Positions 8,156 through 16,591 are shown, counted from the stretch's first letter. The stretch is DNA of 64,000 bases from VAXT01 sp963850415 (GCA_963850415.1 CAWKLE010000003.1:1240001-1304000); one strand, 5' to 3'. A program made the numbers and translations. Notes: generated by a model not told the origin, from the sequence alone.

Positions 8156-8223
8156 CTGGGTCCGGTCCGTCCGGTGGGGGTCCTAGCCTTTCCGCGCAAC
8201 AGCAAGGAAAGGGTGGTTCCCCT

Positions 8224-8424
8224 GTGGCGACGACAAGACGAGAAGCGCACGAGCTGCTGCTGATCGAGGAGGCCGACGCCTGGTTCGAGTACCTCGCCGC
8301 GACGAGGGGCCAGTCAGCAGTTCGCTACAAGGAAGTCGAGCCGTGGGCCTGGGCCCGACTCAGCCAGCGCCTGCGCGCGATCCGCACGAAGCGTCAAAAA
8401 CTTCGCCCGGCCAGAGCCGCGTAA
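8224..8424 (+). CDS. Small hypothetical protein (66 aa)
   Basis: GTG 8224 follows a purine-rich Shine-Dalgarno stretch (AAGGAAAGGGTGG) in the preceding 20 bases. The product is a mostly helical, charged 66-residue protein containing EEADAWFEYLAATRGQ and a basic C-terminus (LRAIRTKRQKLRPARAA). The open frame continues upstream to 7255, but that part is antisense to three genes. A hairpin directly follows the stop codon. The family is not recognised; the charged helix plus basic tail would suit nucleic-acid binding, which is only a guess. Confidence 0.7.
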   Translation: MATTRREAHELLLIEEADAWFEYLAATRGQSAVRYKEVEPWAWARLSQRLRAIRTKRQKLRPARAA

Positions 8425-8425
8425 A

Positions 8426-8458
8426 AGCACAACGGGGGACGTTCGGTCCCCCCGTGCT
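8426..8458 (+). terminator. Hairpin terminator after the 66-aa gene
   Basis: AGCAC-AA-CGGGGGAC, loop GTTC, GGTCCCCCCGTGCT form a long GC-rich stem directly after the TAA at 8422-8424. No T-run follows, as is common for actinobacterial terminators. Confidence 0.6.
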
Positions 8459-8492
8459 ATCCGCCATGGCCGCAGAGCTGGGCCCTACATGT

Positions 8493-9041
8493 TTAGGCGA
8501 TTGACTTCGAGAGCTGCGACACGCACTTGCCGAAGGCGTTGCGGTCGTTCGCGTTCTTGCCGTACTTGGCGCGGAAGGCGGGGCCTTCCATCGAGCTGCG
8601 CTCGGCCTTGCACGACCTGGCCGCATTCAGCGTGTCGCTCTTCTGCTGGTCCGAAGCAGTCTTGGCCTTCGAGGACACGCACTTGCCGAAAGCATTCCGA
8701 TGCTTCGGGCCGGTGCCATAGAACTCGGCAAAGCTCTTGTTGTCGTGGTTGGCCGCGAAGTTCGCGTCGGCCTGCTCGGCGCTGCATGCTGCGCGGGCGC
8801 TGACCCGGTTCTGGTGCTCGGCGTGCGCCCACTGCGAGACACAACGGCCCATTGCGTTCCGGCGATGGCTCTGAACCGTGCCGTACGTCTGCCGGAAGAG
8901 GTCCTCACCGAGGGATGCGCGCAGAGCACGGCACGCACGGGCGCCGTTCTGGCGTTCCTGCCCCGTCGGGCCGCTGCCGAACGAGGCGGCCGGCACGACC
9001 AGGGCGGCAAGGGATGCTGCGATCAGGATCTTGGTCTTCAT
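8493..9041 (-). CDS. Secreted protein with three Cys-pair repeats
   Basis: A 182-residue protein starting at ATG 9041 with a clear signal peptide (MKTKILIAASLAALVVPAAS). The mature part holds three repeats of about 45 residues. Each has one Cys near its start (RACRA, RAACS, RSCKA) and one in a conserved end motif: RRNAMGRCVS, HRNAFGKCVS, DRNAFGKCVS. Six Cys in three pairs suggest disulfide-stabilised helical modules outside the cell. GGAGG lies about 12 bases upstream of the ATG. No known domain was recognised. It sits alone, downstream of a truncated glycosyltransferase on the same strand. Confidence 0.75.
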   Translation of the reverse strand: MKTKILIAASLAALVVPAASFGSGPTGQERQNGARACRALRASLGEDLFRQTYGTVQSHRRNAMGRCVSQWAHAEHQNRVSARAACSAEQADANFAANHDNKSFAEFYGTGPKHRNAFGKCVSSKAKTASDQQKSDTLNAARSCKAERSSMEGPAFRAKYGKNANDRNAFGKCVSQLSKSIA

Positions 9042-9135
9042 TTGCTGTTTCGGCCTCCGTGGTAGAGAGATCTCTCTCAGGAGAGGCGAAGAATGTAAAA
9101 AAAGACGGGCAGAGTTGTAAGCATCCTGCAAAGAC

Positions 9136-9861
9136 CTACGGCGCAGCGATCACCTTGTAGCCGAGATGCACGAGCGCGAGCGTCAGCTCGGCATCCGGAT
9201 CGGCGGACTCCTGGTTGAAGACGTACGATCCTCCGCCGGGCAGGAGCCCCGCCGCGCGGGCCATGATGACGTTCCACAGCGTTTGCACCGAGAACAGCGT
9301 CGCAGCACCCGTGAGGACGAGCGGATCCTCGTGGTGCCGGGCGAGGTCGCGGGCGAACCGTTCGTACTGCGTGTTGTGCAGGAGCCCGACGAAGCCGCCG
9401 CCCTCCAGCCCGATGAAGACGCCTCCGACCCCGCCGACGTCTTCCGTAAGACGTCGGCGGGCCTCGCCCACGAAGGTTGGGGCGAGGAACGATTCGGCGT
9501 TCATGATGAGAACGGCGTCATCGTCGCGGAGCTGTGGGAGGAGGAGGTCGAGGACCTGATTCAAGGCCCCCGCCCTCTTGCGCTCGTTGTCGACCGTGAC
9601 GAAGACGTCCGCGCCCGCTGACTGAGCCGCGAGGGCAGTGCGGTCAGTGCAGTTGTCGGCGATGACGATCGTCAGGTCCGGCTTCGAGCTCTGCTCGCCG
9701 AGCGAGCGAATCGCCTTTCCTATCCGATCCTGCTCGTTGTGAGCCGGGATCAAGGCGACGACCAGTCCGCGGTCTGAGGTCCGCGGCGCTCTACGAACGA
9801 GACGGGCCAGCCCTGCGGCAAGCGGGCCGATCCGCGGTTGTTCTGGGAACTCGACGAGCAT
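9136..9861 (-). CDS. Glycosyltransferase family 2, apparently truncated
   Basis: The 241 residues cover the GT-A domain of a cellulose-synthase-like GT2: VVALIPAHNEQDRIGKAIRSL at the start, VIADNCTDRTA, and LTLALVHLGYKV at the end. The usual DxD position reads MNAES. Homologues normally continue with a QxxRW motif and C-terminal membrane helices; here TAG follows IAAP directly, and I found no continuation in any frame downstream. It is therefore either a decayed gene or a soluble variant lacking the QxxRW acceptor motif. No neighbouring cell-wall genes help. Confidence 0.7.
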   Translation of the reverse strand: MLVEFPEQPRIGPLAAGLARLVRRAPRTSDRGLVVALIPAHNEQDRIGKAIRSLGEQSSKPDLTIVIADNCTDRTALAAQSAGADVFVTVDNERKRAGALNQVLDLLLPQLRDDDAVLIMNAESFLAPTFVGEARRRLTEDVGGVGGVFIGLEGGGFVGLLHNTQYERFARDLARHHEDPLVLTGAATLFSVQTLWNVIMARAAGLLPGGGSYVFNQESADPDAELTLALVHLGYKVIAAP

Positions 9862-10040
9862 GCCCGCAGCCTCGCGGGCGCGAGCGCCTCGCCGCTTGAC
9901 GCAGATGCGTCAACGATCGTAAGGAGTGTGTTAGTGGCGAGGCCCGCCTCTGGAGAGAGACGGGGGTTCGAGACGGGCCGTCGCCGGCTGGGCCGTAACT
10001 CGCCTCGATGATTGCGCGACGCGCTGTAGGAATCCTGAAG

Positions 10041-10685
10041 CTACGGGCTGAGGCGGAACGGCGGGTACTCGTCGGTGACGAGCGCGAACGCGTACCCGAG
10101 GACGCGGTTGTACCAGCGGGTGACCCCGACCACGAAATCGAAAGCGCCGCGCGGATAGCGGCCGGTGAAGAGGATCGCGAACCACGCGAAGACGACGACG
10201 AAGAAGGCTGCCAGGCCGAGGAACAGGAGCACGACGTAGTGCGGGATCGCGAGGATCCACTTGACGAGCGGAAGCCAGCGGTTCAGGTTGTTCTTCGCAT
10301 CCGGATAGGGCATGTCGAACATGACGCTCTGGCGCTCGTCCGTCGACGGGTAGCGGTCGTCGAGCAGCGAGAGGTACACGCCGACTCGGTTCAGGAACCG
10401 CATCAGCTCGAGGTTCCAGTCGAACCACCAACGCGGATACTTCTGGCGGAAGACGATCATCAGCACGACCGGCAGCGTCAGGAGCCCCACGGTGGTGATC
10501 GAGGCGTTGGTCGTGTGTCCGCCCCAGTTCGCGTAGGTGGTGCCGCCGATCGTCGCGGCGAGGATCAGGATCGGAATCGCCGCGAAGATCCGAAAGGCCG
10601 TGCTCCACCGGTTGAGCTCGCGATCCGGGTAGTCGACGTCGAACTGCACCGGGTAGGACGACTGAGACGTGGTGTCGGGTTCCAT
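10041..10685 (-). CDS. DUF4389 family membrane protein
   Basis: A 214-residue protein with the DUF4389 pattern: YPVQFDVDYPDRELNRWSTAFRI at the N-terminus, a repeat-like VMFDMPYPDAKNNLNRWLPLVKW in the middle, and four hydrophobic segments (about 30-50, 63-78, 143-170 and 190-205). Function of the family is unknown. It is transcribed away from the LysE gene, and a GAGGA-type ribosome binding site precedes the ATG. The 179 bases on its downstream side (9862-10040) show no gene. Confidence 0.85.
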   Translation of the reverse strand: MEPDTTSQSSYPVQFDVDYPDRELNRWSTAFRIFAAIPILILAATIGGTTYANWGGHTTNASITTVGLLTLPVVLMIVFRQKYPRWWFDWNLELMRFLNRVGVYLSLLDDRYPSTDERQSVMFDMPYPDAKNNLNRWLPLVKWILAIPHYVVLLFLGLAAFFVVVFAWFAILFTGRYPRGAFDFVVGVTRWYNRVLGYAFALVTDEYPPFRLSP

Positions 10686-10763
10686 GGTTCCTCCTGAGAC
10701 GGGTTCGCGAGGATCCTTTCAACGCCGGGCCGCGCGCGCCCTTCTGAGATCTTCGAATCCGAC

Positions 10764-11378
10764 GTGGACGCCTTCACAGTCGGCTTCGGCCTCGGGTTCT
10801 TCGTCGCGCTCCAGCTCGGGCCGCTCTCGCTGTACTTAATCCGCTCGACGCTGCGGAACGGCTTCGTCGTCGGGCTCGCGATCGCGGCCGGGATCGCGGC
10901 CATCGACCTCGCCTACTCGGCGCTCGGGGCTGCCGGCGCGGCGCCGCTGCTCGCGATCGGCCCGCTGGATGTGATCCTGGGGCTCGTCGGCGCAGCGGTG
11001 CTCGTCCTGCTCGGTGCGAGAACGCTCTGGAGCGCGTTCCGGATCCGGCTCGGCGAGGATGCGGAGCCCGTGAGCCCGAGGCGCGGGTTCCTGACGGCGC
11101 TCTCGGCGACTGCATCGAACCCGCTGACGATCGCATCGTGGGCGGCGATCTTCTCGGCTGCGAGCGCTGCGGGCGCGGCGGGGTCGGTCGGCAGGGCGGT
11201 GCTGCTCGTCGTCGGCGTCGGGGTCGGCAGCTTGACCTGGGACGTGACGCTCGCCGGCGGGACGGCGCTCGTGGGCCGCGCCGCGGGCGAGCGCCTGCTC
11301 CGGGTCGTCGACCTCGTCGCCGGCATCGGGCTGATCTGCTTCGGCGCGGCGCTCGCCTACAGCGTGCTGAGCAATTAA
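10764..11378 (+). CDS. LysE family amino-acid exporter
   Basis: A 204-residue membrane protein (GTG start) with about six helices and the LysE/RhtB signature: FTVGFGLGFFVALQLGPLSLYLIRSTLRNG at the N-terminus in pieces, and ATASNPLTIASWAAIF in the middle. Members export amino acids or related metabolites by proton antiport; the substrate is not predictable. The metallophosphoesterase gene starts 11 bases after its stop, so they may be co-transcribed. Confidence 0.88.
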   Translation: MDAFTVGFGLGFFVALQLGPLSLYLIRSTLRNGFVVGLAIAAGIAAIDLAYSALGAAGAAPLLAIGPLDVILGLVGAAVLVLLGARTLWSAFRIRLGEDAEPVSPRRGFLTALSATASNPLTIASWAAIFSAASAAGAAGSVGRAVLLVVGVGVGSLTWDVTLAGGTALVGRAAGERLLRVVDLVAGIGLICFGAALAYSVLSN

Positions 11379-11389
11379 TACTTCCGGCC

Positions 11390-12202
11390 GTGCTCATCGC
11401 GCAGCTCTCGGACGTCCACGTCGGCGGCTCCCGCTATAGCCAGGAGCTGTTGCAGACGGCGATCGGCGAGATCAACGCGGCCGAGCCGGACGTGGTCGTC
11501 GTGGCCGGCGACCTCACGGACGACGGCTATCCCGATCAGTACCCGCTCGCGAAGCGGGAGCTCGAGGCGATCGCCTGCGAGCGCGTGATTCTCGTCCCGG
11601 GCAACCACGATGCGCGGAACGTCGGCTACGCGCTCTTCGAGGACACGTTCGGCGCGCGGGACACCCGGGTGCGGCTGCAGTGCGCGGGGCTCGACGTCGC
11701 GCTCGTCGCCGTCGACTCGTCGAAGCCCGACCTGGACGAGGGCGAGATCGGGCGCGAGCACTACGGCTGGATCGAGGAGGGCTTCGCCGGCGACGCTGGC
11801 CTACGGATCTTCGTGTGCCACCACCACCTGATGCCGGTCCCGGGTACCGGCCGCGAGCGAAACCAGGTGCTCGACGCCGGCGACGTGATCTCGCTCCTAC
11901 GTCAGCTGCGCGTCGATTTCGTCCTGTCCGGACACCGCCACGTCCCGTACGTGTGGCCCGTAGCCGGGATGTACATCGTCCACTCCGGCACGGTCTCCAC
12001 GTTCAGGACGCGCGGATTCCCGCACCCGGCGTACAACCTGATCCGGGTCGAGAACGACCGGATCGCGGTCGAGCTGAAGATCCCCGGCGGCGAGACGCGG
12101 AGCCTCGGCGACTACCCGCGCGACTGGCCCGAGGAGCTGTCGGCGCGGCACAACGATCCGTTCGTCAGACCCCAGCGTGGCGAGTCGCTGGCAAACGACT
12201 GA
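11390..12202 (+). CDS. Calcineurin-like metallophosphoesterase (CpdA-like)
   Basis: A 270-residue enzyme starting at GTG 11390 (VLIAQLSDVHVGG). It carries all five metallophosphoesterase blocks: LSDVHVG, GDLTDDG, GNHDARN, the HHHL block near residue 142 and GHRHVP near 183. The layout resembles the CpdA/Icc cyclic-nucleotide phosphodiesterase branch. The substrate is not certain; cyclic AMP is possible because a cyclic-nucleotide-binding protein is encoded at 31864, but that link is only inference. Confidence 0.88.
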   Translation: MLIAQLSDVHVGGSRYSQELLQTAIGEINAAEPDVVVVAGDLTDDGYPDQYPLAKRELEAIACERVILVPGNHDARNVGYALFEDTFGARDTRVRLQCAGLDVALVAVDSSKPDLDEGEIGREHYGWIEEGFAGDAGLRIFVCHHHLMPVPGTGRERNQVLDAGDVISLLRQLRVDFVLSGHRHVPYVWPVAGMYIVHSGTVSTFRTRGFPHPAYNLIRVENDRIAVELKIPGGETRSLGDYPRDWPEELSARHNDPFVRPQRGESLAND

Positions 12203-12386
12203 GCACTGAAGAACACGTCCGGCCCGCTCATCCCGCGCGAAAGATTGCCGATACGCCTGCAGAGGGGCGACTTCCCCTCCTGCTAGCCTAAGACCGAGGT
12301 TTCTATGACCTGCACCAACTACATCCGCTGCGCGCGCACCGCCCTTTGGGTGACGACTGCGCGCGCGCCAGAGAAGGAGATTTCGT
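12203..12386 (+). promoter_or_regulatory. Leader region of the RNase E/G gene
   Basis: A hairpin GAGGGG-CGACTT-CCCCTC lies at 12263-12280, followed by a TAGCCT -10-like hexamer (12284-12289). Two GCGCGCGC tracts (near 12335 and 12359) can pair across a 20-base loop. An ATG at 12305 opens a 43-codon frame that runs past the rne start codon and ends at 12436. The ribosome binding site AGAAGGAG precedes TTG 12387. RNase E leaders regulate their own decay in Escherichia coli; whether that applies here is unknown. Confidence 0.4.
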
Positions 12387-15032
12387 TTGCTGAAGTTGTT
12401 TCGGCGCAAACTGCGCCAGGAGAAGGCACCCAGTGAGACGGCACCACCACCGGCACCACCTGAAGTAGCACAGCCGCCCGCCGAGGCGGGCGCACAACCC
12501 ACATCGACCAAGCCGAGGCGGCGACGCGGGTCCCGCGGCGGTCGCAACCGGCGCAAGCCTGCGGGCTCGGGCACCGCCGCCGAGACCGCCAAGGAAGAGC
12601 CCAAGACAGCCGAGAAGAAGGCGGATCGCAAGCCGGCTCAGCGCAGCCAGCGCTCCCAGCGCCAGCAGCAGCAACGGCGCCGCCAGCCGGCTCGCCGCCC
12701 ACCGCTTCCGAAGGCCAGGCGCGAGCTTCTCGTCTCGGTCGACGTCGGCGAGCAGCGAGTCGCCGTCCTCGAGGACAACCGGGCGGCTGAGGTCTACCTC
12801 GAGCGCCCCGAGCGCCGCTCGATCGCCGGCAACGTCTACAAGGGCACCGTCGACAACGTCCTCCCGGGCATGGAGGCCGCGTTCATCGAGATCGGCCTCG
12901 AGAAGAATGGCTTCCTGTACGTCGACGAGATCGTCACGCCCGAGCTCGAGGGCCGCGGCGGCCGCAAGATCCAGGACCTCCTCAAGCGCAACCAGGAGAT
13001 CCTCGTCCAGGCCGTCAAGGACCCGATGAAGTCCAAGGGTGCGCGGCTCACAACCGAGATCTCGCTCCCCGGCCGCTTCGTCGTCTTCGTCCCGAGCGGC
13101 GAGGGCCTCGGCGTCTCGCGCCGGCTCGAGGACGACGAGCGCATCCGGCTGCGCGACATCGTCAAGGGCATCGCGCCGAAGAAAGGCGGAGTCATCGTCC
13201 GCACCGCAGCCGAGGGCGCATCGGCCGAGGACGTCGAGCGCGACCTCGTCTTCCTGCAGCGCCTCTGGAAGTCGATCGAGGCCAACGCGGCGAAGGCGAA
13301 GGCGCCCGCGCTCGTCTACCAGGAGGCCGAGTTGCCGCTCCGGGTCACGCGCGACCTCTTCACCGACGACTTCGAGAAGGCCCTCGTCGACGACGAACGC
13401 ACGTACAAGCGCATCGTCGGCTACCTGAAGAAGACCTCGCCGCACATGGTCGACCGCGTCATCCGCCACCGCGAGAAGACACCGCTCTTCGAGGCGACGG
13501 GCGTCGACGACGCGATCCGCTCCACGCTCTCGCGGCGAGTCGACCTTCCGTCCGGCGGCTACCTCGTCTTCGACTACGCGGAGGCGTTCACCGTGATCGA
13601 CGTCAACACCGGGCGCTTCGTCGGCTCGCGCTCGAAGTCGTCCAGCGGGCGGCTCGAGGACACGATCACCGCGAACAACCTCGAAGCGGTCAAGGAGGTC
13701 GTCCACCAGCTTCGGCTGCGCGACATCGGCGGAATCATCGTCATCGACTTCATCGACATGGCGAACCCGAAGAACCGGGCGACCGTCGAGGAGGCGCTGA
13801 AGACCGAGCTCGAGCGTGACCGGACGAAGACCTACGTCGTCGAGATCTCGCCGCTCGGGCTCGTCGAGATGACGCGCCAGAACGTGACCGAGGGCCCGCG
13901 CGAGATCCTCACCGACAAGTGCCCGACCTGCGCCGGAGACGGCATCGTCCTCTCCACGCACTCGGCCGCGATCGACATGGAGCGCAAGCTGCGCGACCTG
14001 GCGGCGAGCTCCAAGCGTGGCGTGGAGGCGTTCCGCGTCGAGCTCGAGGAGAACGTTGCGTCGCATCTCATCGGCCCGGGCGCGATGCGTCTGACCGAGA
14101 TCGAGACGCGCGCCAAGCGCCGTTTCTTCCTCGAGGGCAAGGCGGGCGTGGCGCTCGACCACTTCAAGGTCAAGGCCGAGGGCAAGCTCGCGGACATCGC
14201 GCCGAAGGCTCCGGTCGAGGAGGGCGCCGAGATCCGGCTCGAGCTCGTCGAGGTCGGCCAGCACGACATCGCGGCCGGCGTCGGCAAGCTGAACGGGCTC
14301 TCGATCTCCGTCGCGGACGCCGCGAGCCTCGTCGGCAAGAAGGCCAAGGTTCGGATCGAGCGCGTCCTGAACGGCGCCGCCTACGCGACGCTCGTCCAGA
14401 CCGCGGCTCAGACCGCGAAGCAGGGCGAGGGGCCGATCACGGCCGAGTCCGAGGCCGAGAAGCCGACCCGCGCGCCGCGCAAGAAGAAGGTCGAGGAAGG
14501 CAAGACCGAGCATGAGGCCGAGGAGGAAGAGGAGGCCGTTGCCGAGGAGCCGGCTGCCAAGCGGCCTGTCCGCGAACGCGGACCAGGCGAGGGGGCTCGG
14601 GGGAACCGGGAGGTCCCCCCGACGGAGGAGGAAGCGGCTGTCGTTGAGGAGACGCTCGACGAGTCAATCGCCACCGCCGAGGAGCCGCCGAAGCCGAAGA
14701 AGAAGACGCGCCGCGGATCGCGCGGCGGACGCAACCGGCGCAAGAAACCTGCCGCCGCAGCCGCCGCCGAGAACGGCCAGGCCGAGGAGACACCCGCCGT
14801 AGCAGCAGCTGTCGAGAACGGCCAGGCCGAGGACGCGCCGACCAAGGCGACGATCCACGTCCCGTCGCCGGAGCTCGGCCAGGCGCCCGCAGCCGACGGC
14901 GGCGCCAACGCGGACGGCGAGCAGCCGCCGAAGAAGAAGCGGACGCGCCGAGGCTCGCGCGGCGGGCGCAACCGGCGCAAGAAGCCGGCGGCAGCCTCGA
15001 CCGAGGCCAAGTCCGACTCCTCCAGCGGCTGA
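12387..15032 (+). CDS. rne: Ribonuclease E/G
   Basis: An endoribonuclease of 881 residues (TTG start behind AGAAGGAG). Order of parts: Arg/Pro-rich N-terminal arm (1-110), S1-type RNA-binding domain starting at SVDVGEQRVAVLED and including GTVDNVLPGMEAAFIEIG, 5'-sensor/RNase H-like region, catalytic DNase I-like domain with DVNTGRFVGS and IIVIDFIDM (the Asp ligands), Zn-link CPTC at 13920-13931, a TRAM-like barrel, then an acidic and basic tail. The motif RRGSRGGRNRR occurs three times, once in the N-arm and twice in the C-tail. Actinobacterial enzymes combine degradosome-type RNA decay with rRNA and tRNA processing. Upstream of rplU-rpmA-obg, its usual place. Confidence 0.95.
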   Translation: MLKLFRRKLRQEKAPSETAPPPAPPEVAQPPAEAGAQPTSTKPRRRRGSRGGRNRRKPAGSGTAAETAKEEPKTAEKKADRKPAQRSQRSQRQQQQRRRQPARRPPLPKARRELLVSVDVGEQRVAVLEDNRAAEVYLERPERRSIAGNVYKGTVDNVLPGMEAAFIEIGLEKNGFLYVDEIVTPELEGRGGRKIQDLLKRNQEILVQAVKDPMKSKGARLTTEISLPGRFVVFVPSGEGLGVSRRLEDDERIRLRDIVKGIAPKKGGVIVRTAAEGASAEDVERDLVFLQRLWKSIEANAAKAKAPALVYQEAELPLRVTRDLFTDDFEKALVDDERTYKRIVGYLKKTSPHMVDRVIRHREKTPLFEATGVDDAIRSTLSRRVDLPSGGYLVFDYAEAFTVIDVNTGRFVGSRSKSSSGRLEDTITANNLEAVKEVVHQLRLRDIGGIIVIDFIDMANPKNRATVEEALKTELERDRTKTYVVEISPLGLVEMTRQNVTEGPREILTDKCPTCAGDGIVLSTHSAAIDMERKLRDLAASSKRGVEAFRVELEENVASHLIGPGAMRLTEIETRAKRRFFLEGKAGVALDHFKVKAEGKLADIAPKAPVEEGAEIRLELVEVGQHDIAAGVGKLNGLSISVADAASLVGKKAKVRIERVLNGAAYATLVQTAAQTAKQGEGPITAESEAEKPTRAPRKKKVEEGKTEHEAEEEEEAVAEEPAAKRPVRERGPGEGARGNREVPPTEEEAAVVEETLDESIATAEEPPKPKKKTRRGSRGGRNRRKKPAAAAAAENGQAEETPAVAAAVENGQAEDAPTKATIHVPSPELGQAPAADGGANADGEQPPKKKRTRRGSRGGRNRRKKPAAASTEAKSDSSSG

Positions 15033-15039
15033 TTCGACG

Positions 15040-15951
15040 CTAGGCCTCGCTGCTCGGCCGGTGGGTCGCCGCGTGGTCACGACGCGGTTGGAAAGCGGTG
15101 AAGAAGATCGCTGCACCCGCAACGATCAGGAGCCCCCACATCCAGGTGAGCCCGGGTTGGAGGACGCTCGGGATCCTCCAGCTCGTCCAGCCACGCTTGA
15201 CGACCTGTTCGTACCAAGCGTCGTTGGCCATGTTTCCGACGCCGTACGCGATCATCAGCGACAGGTAGCCGGCGAGCGGCGTCGGGTGCCGCATCCGCGG
15301 TAGCTGCCGCGAGAGGAGCAGCGCCGTGAGGACGAGGAGGTAGCCCTCGAGCCCATGGTGCTCGCCGAGGTGGACCGTGGCATGGCCCTGGTACTCCTGG
15401 TGCGCCAGAAACACGCCCCCGGGAATGTAGAACCCAAGCTCGGCGAAGATCCACGGGAGCGCGAGCACGCCGAGAACGGCTGCGACCGCAATTCGGACGC
15501 GGTCGCCCCGAGGATCGCCTGCTGGGCCGATCCCCGATCGCAGGGTCAGCACGAGGACGATCAGGACGCCGAGCGCCGGCACGACGTTGATCCACCGCGC
15601 GTCGAGGTCGCCTTCGTCGACGACGCCCGGGACGACGATCACTGCGCAGAGCACGAGCGGCACGAGCGCCCACCAGCCCATCCTCCTTCGCTCGGCGACG
15701 AGCGCAAGGACGGCGATCGCCATCAGCGCCGTCGGGAAGTTCAGCTGGACGAGGACTCGGCTCAGTCCGCCTTCGAGCCCGCTTCGGCTCACGTGGTACA
15801 GGAGGTGCGGCTCGATTCGCGAGTACGTGACGAGCACGCACAGCGCAACCAGGCCGAAGAGCGCCCAGAGCGCATACGCCTCGCGGAGACCCGGTCCGGC
15901 GAATCCTTGGCTAAACTGACCGTCCCGCGGGCCCGAGCCCGCGTTTTCCAC
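15040..15951 (-). CDS. Multi-pass membrane protein, unknown
   Basis: About 300 residues with eight or so hydrophobic segments, a His-containing central stretch (HQEYQGHATVHLGEHHG) and a basic C-terminal tail ending in PSSEA. I do not recognise the family. GTG 15951 is taken as start; ATG 15963 would overlap the rplU coding sequence. The first helix begins at about residue 28 (REAYALWALFGLVAL). It is inserted in opposite orientation between rne and rplU, whose order is otherwise conserved. The clustered His residues in a membrane protein could bind metal or haem, which is speculation. Confidence 0.65.
   Translation of the reverse strand: MENAGSGPRDGQFSQGFAGPGLREAYALWALFGLVALCVLVTYSRIEPHLLYHVSRSGLEGGLSRVLVQLNFPTALMAIAVLALVAERRRMGWWALVPLVLCAVIVVPGVVDEGDLDARWINVVPALGVLIVLVLTLRSGIGPAGDPRGDRVRIAVAAVLGVLALPWIFAELGFYIPGGVFLAHQEYQGHATVHLGEHHGLEGYLLVLTALLLSRQLPRMRHPTPLAGYLSLMIAYGVGNMANDAWYEQVVKRGWTSWRIPSVLQPGLTWMWGLLIVAGAAIFFTAFQPRRDHAATHRPSSEA
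15912..15947 (+). promoter_or_regulatory. Promoter -10 and hairpin with T-run upstream of rplU
   Basis: TAAACT (15912-15917) fits a -10 hexamer. CGCGGGC (15926-15932), loop CCGA, GCCCGCG (15937-15943) form a 7-bp stem followed by TTTT (15944-15947), ending eight bases before the rplU ATG. No Shine-Dalgarno sequence is visible before the ATG. The element looks like an attenuator or 5'-stabilising hairpin at the very start of the ribosomal-protein mRNA. Confidence 0.5.
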
Positions 15952-15955
15952 GCCT

Positions 15956-16333
15956 ATGTCCAACTACGCAATCATCTCAGTCGGTGGCAAGCAGTACCGC
16001 GTCCACGAGGGCGAGAAGCTGCTGGTGGACCGGGTCAAGACCGACGAGGGCAAGACGTTCCACCCGGACATCCTCTTCGCCGGTGGGGATGGGAAGGCTG
16101 ATCTCAAGCCGAAGATCCAGGTCACGGCGAAGGTGCTCGGCCACGTGAAGGGCGAGAAGATCCGGATCGGCAAGTACCGCAGGCGCACGGGCTACCGTCG
16201 CCACACGGGCTACCGTAGCTCGCTCTCGCAGATCGAGATCACGGCGATCGGCGCGAAGCGGAGCACGACGGCGAAGAAGCCGGCCGCCGCTGCGAAGAAG
16301 CCAGCCAGCACGACGACGAAAGAAGAGAGCTAG
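15956..16333 (+). CDS. rplU: 50S ribosomal protein L21
   Basis: L21 binds 23S rRNA in the large subunit. The 125-residue product has the family N-terminus MSNYAIISVGGKQYRVHEGE and the signature KIRIGKYRRRTGYRRHTGYR. It is about 20 residues longer than typical, because of a Lys/Ala/Thr-rich C-terminal extension (AKKPAAAAKKPASTTTKEES). Its stop abuts the ATG of rpmA with no gap. Confidence 0.97.
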   Translation: MSNYAIISVGGKQYRVHEGEKLLVDRVKTDEGKTFHPDILFAGGDGKADLKPKIQVTAKVLGHVKGEKIRIGKYRRRTGYRRHTGYRSSLSQIEITAIGAKRSTTAKKPAAAAKKPASTTTKEES

Positions 16334-16588
16334 ATGGCACACAAAAAAGGGCTCGGTTCCTCCAGGAACGGCCGCGACTCCCAGGCGAAGCGCCTCGGCG
16401 TGAAGATCTACGACGGCCAGACGGTGAAGGCGGGGATGATCCTCGTCCGTCAGCGTGGCACGAAGTTCCGCCCAGGAGTGGGCGCCGGGATCGGCCGCGA
16501 CGACACGATCTTCGCCAAGCGCGACGGCACGGTCGAGTTCCAGGCGAGCGGCGAGCGCCGCGTCGTCGCCGTCAACTCGGCGGAGTAA
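16334..16588 (+). CDS. rpmA: 50S ribosomal protein L27
   Basis: The 84-residue L27 starts MAHKKGLGSSRNGRDSQAKR, the usual N-terminus that reaches toward the peptidyl-transferase centre, without the cleavable leader found in Firmicutes. GVGAGIGRDDTIFAKRDG is the conserved middle. It directly follows rplU and lies three bases upstream of obgE. Confidence 0.97.
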   Translation: MAHKKGLGSSRNGRDSQAKRLGVKIYDGQTVKAGMILVRQRGTKFRPGVGAGIGRDDTIFAKRDGTVEFQASGERRVVAVNSAE

Positions 16589-16591
16589 GAG

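Noticed and set aside
12303..14513. Long minus-strand open frame opposite rne (and similar long antisense frames opposite sucA, mrdA, obgE and the Fn3-like gene)
   Set aside because: Arg/Asp/Leu-rich composition without domains, as expected from antisense of GC-rich coding DNA.
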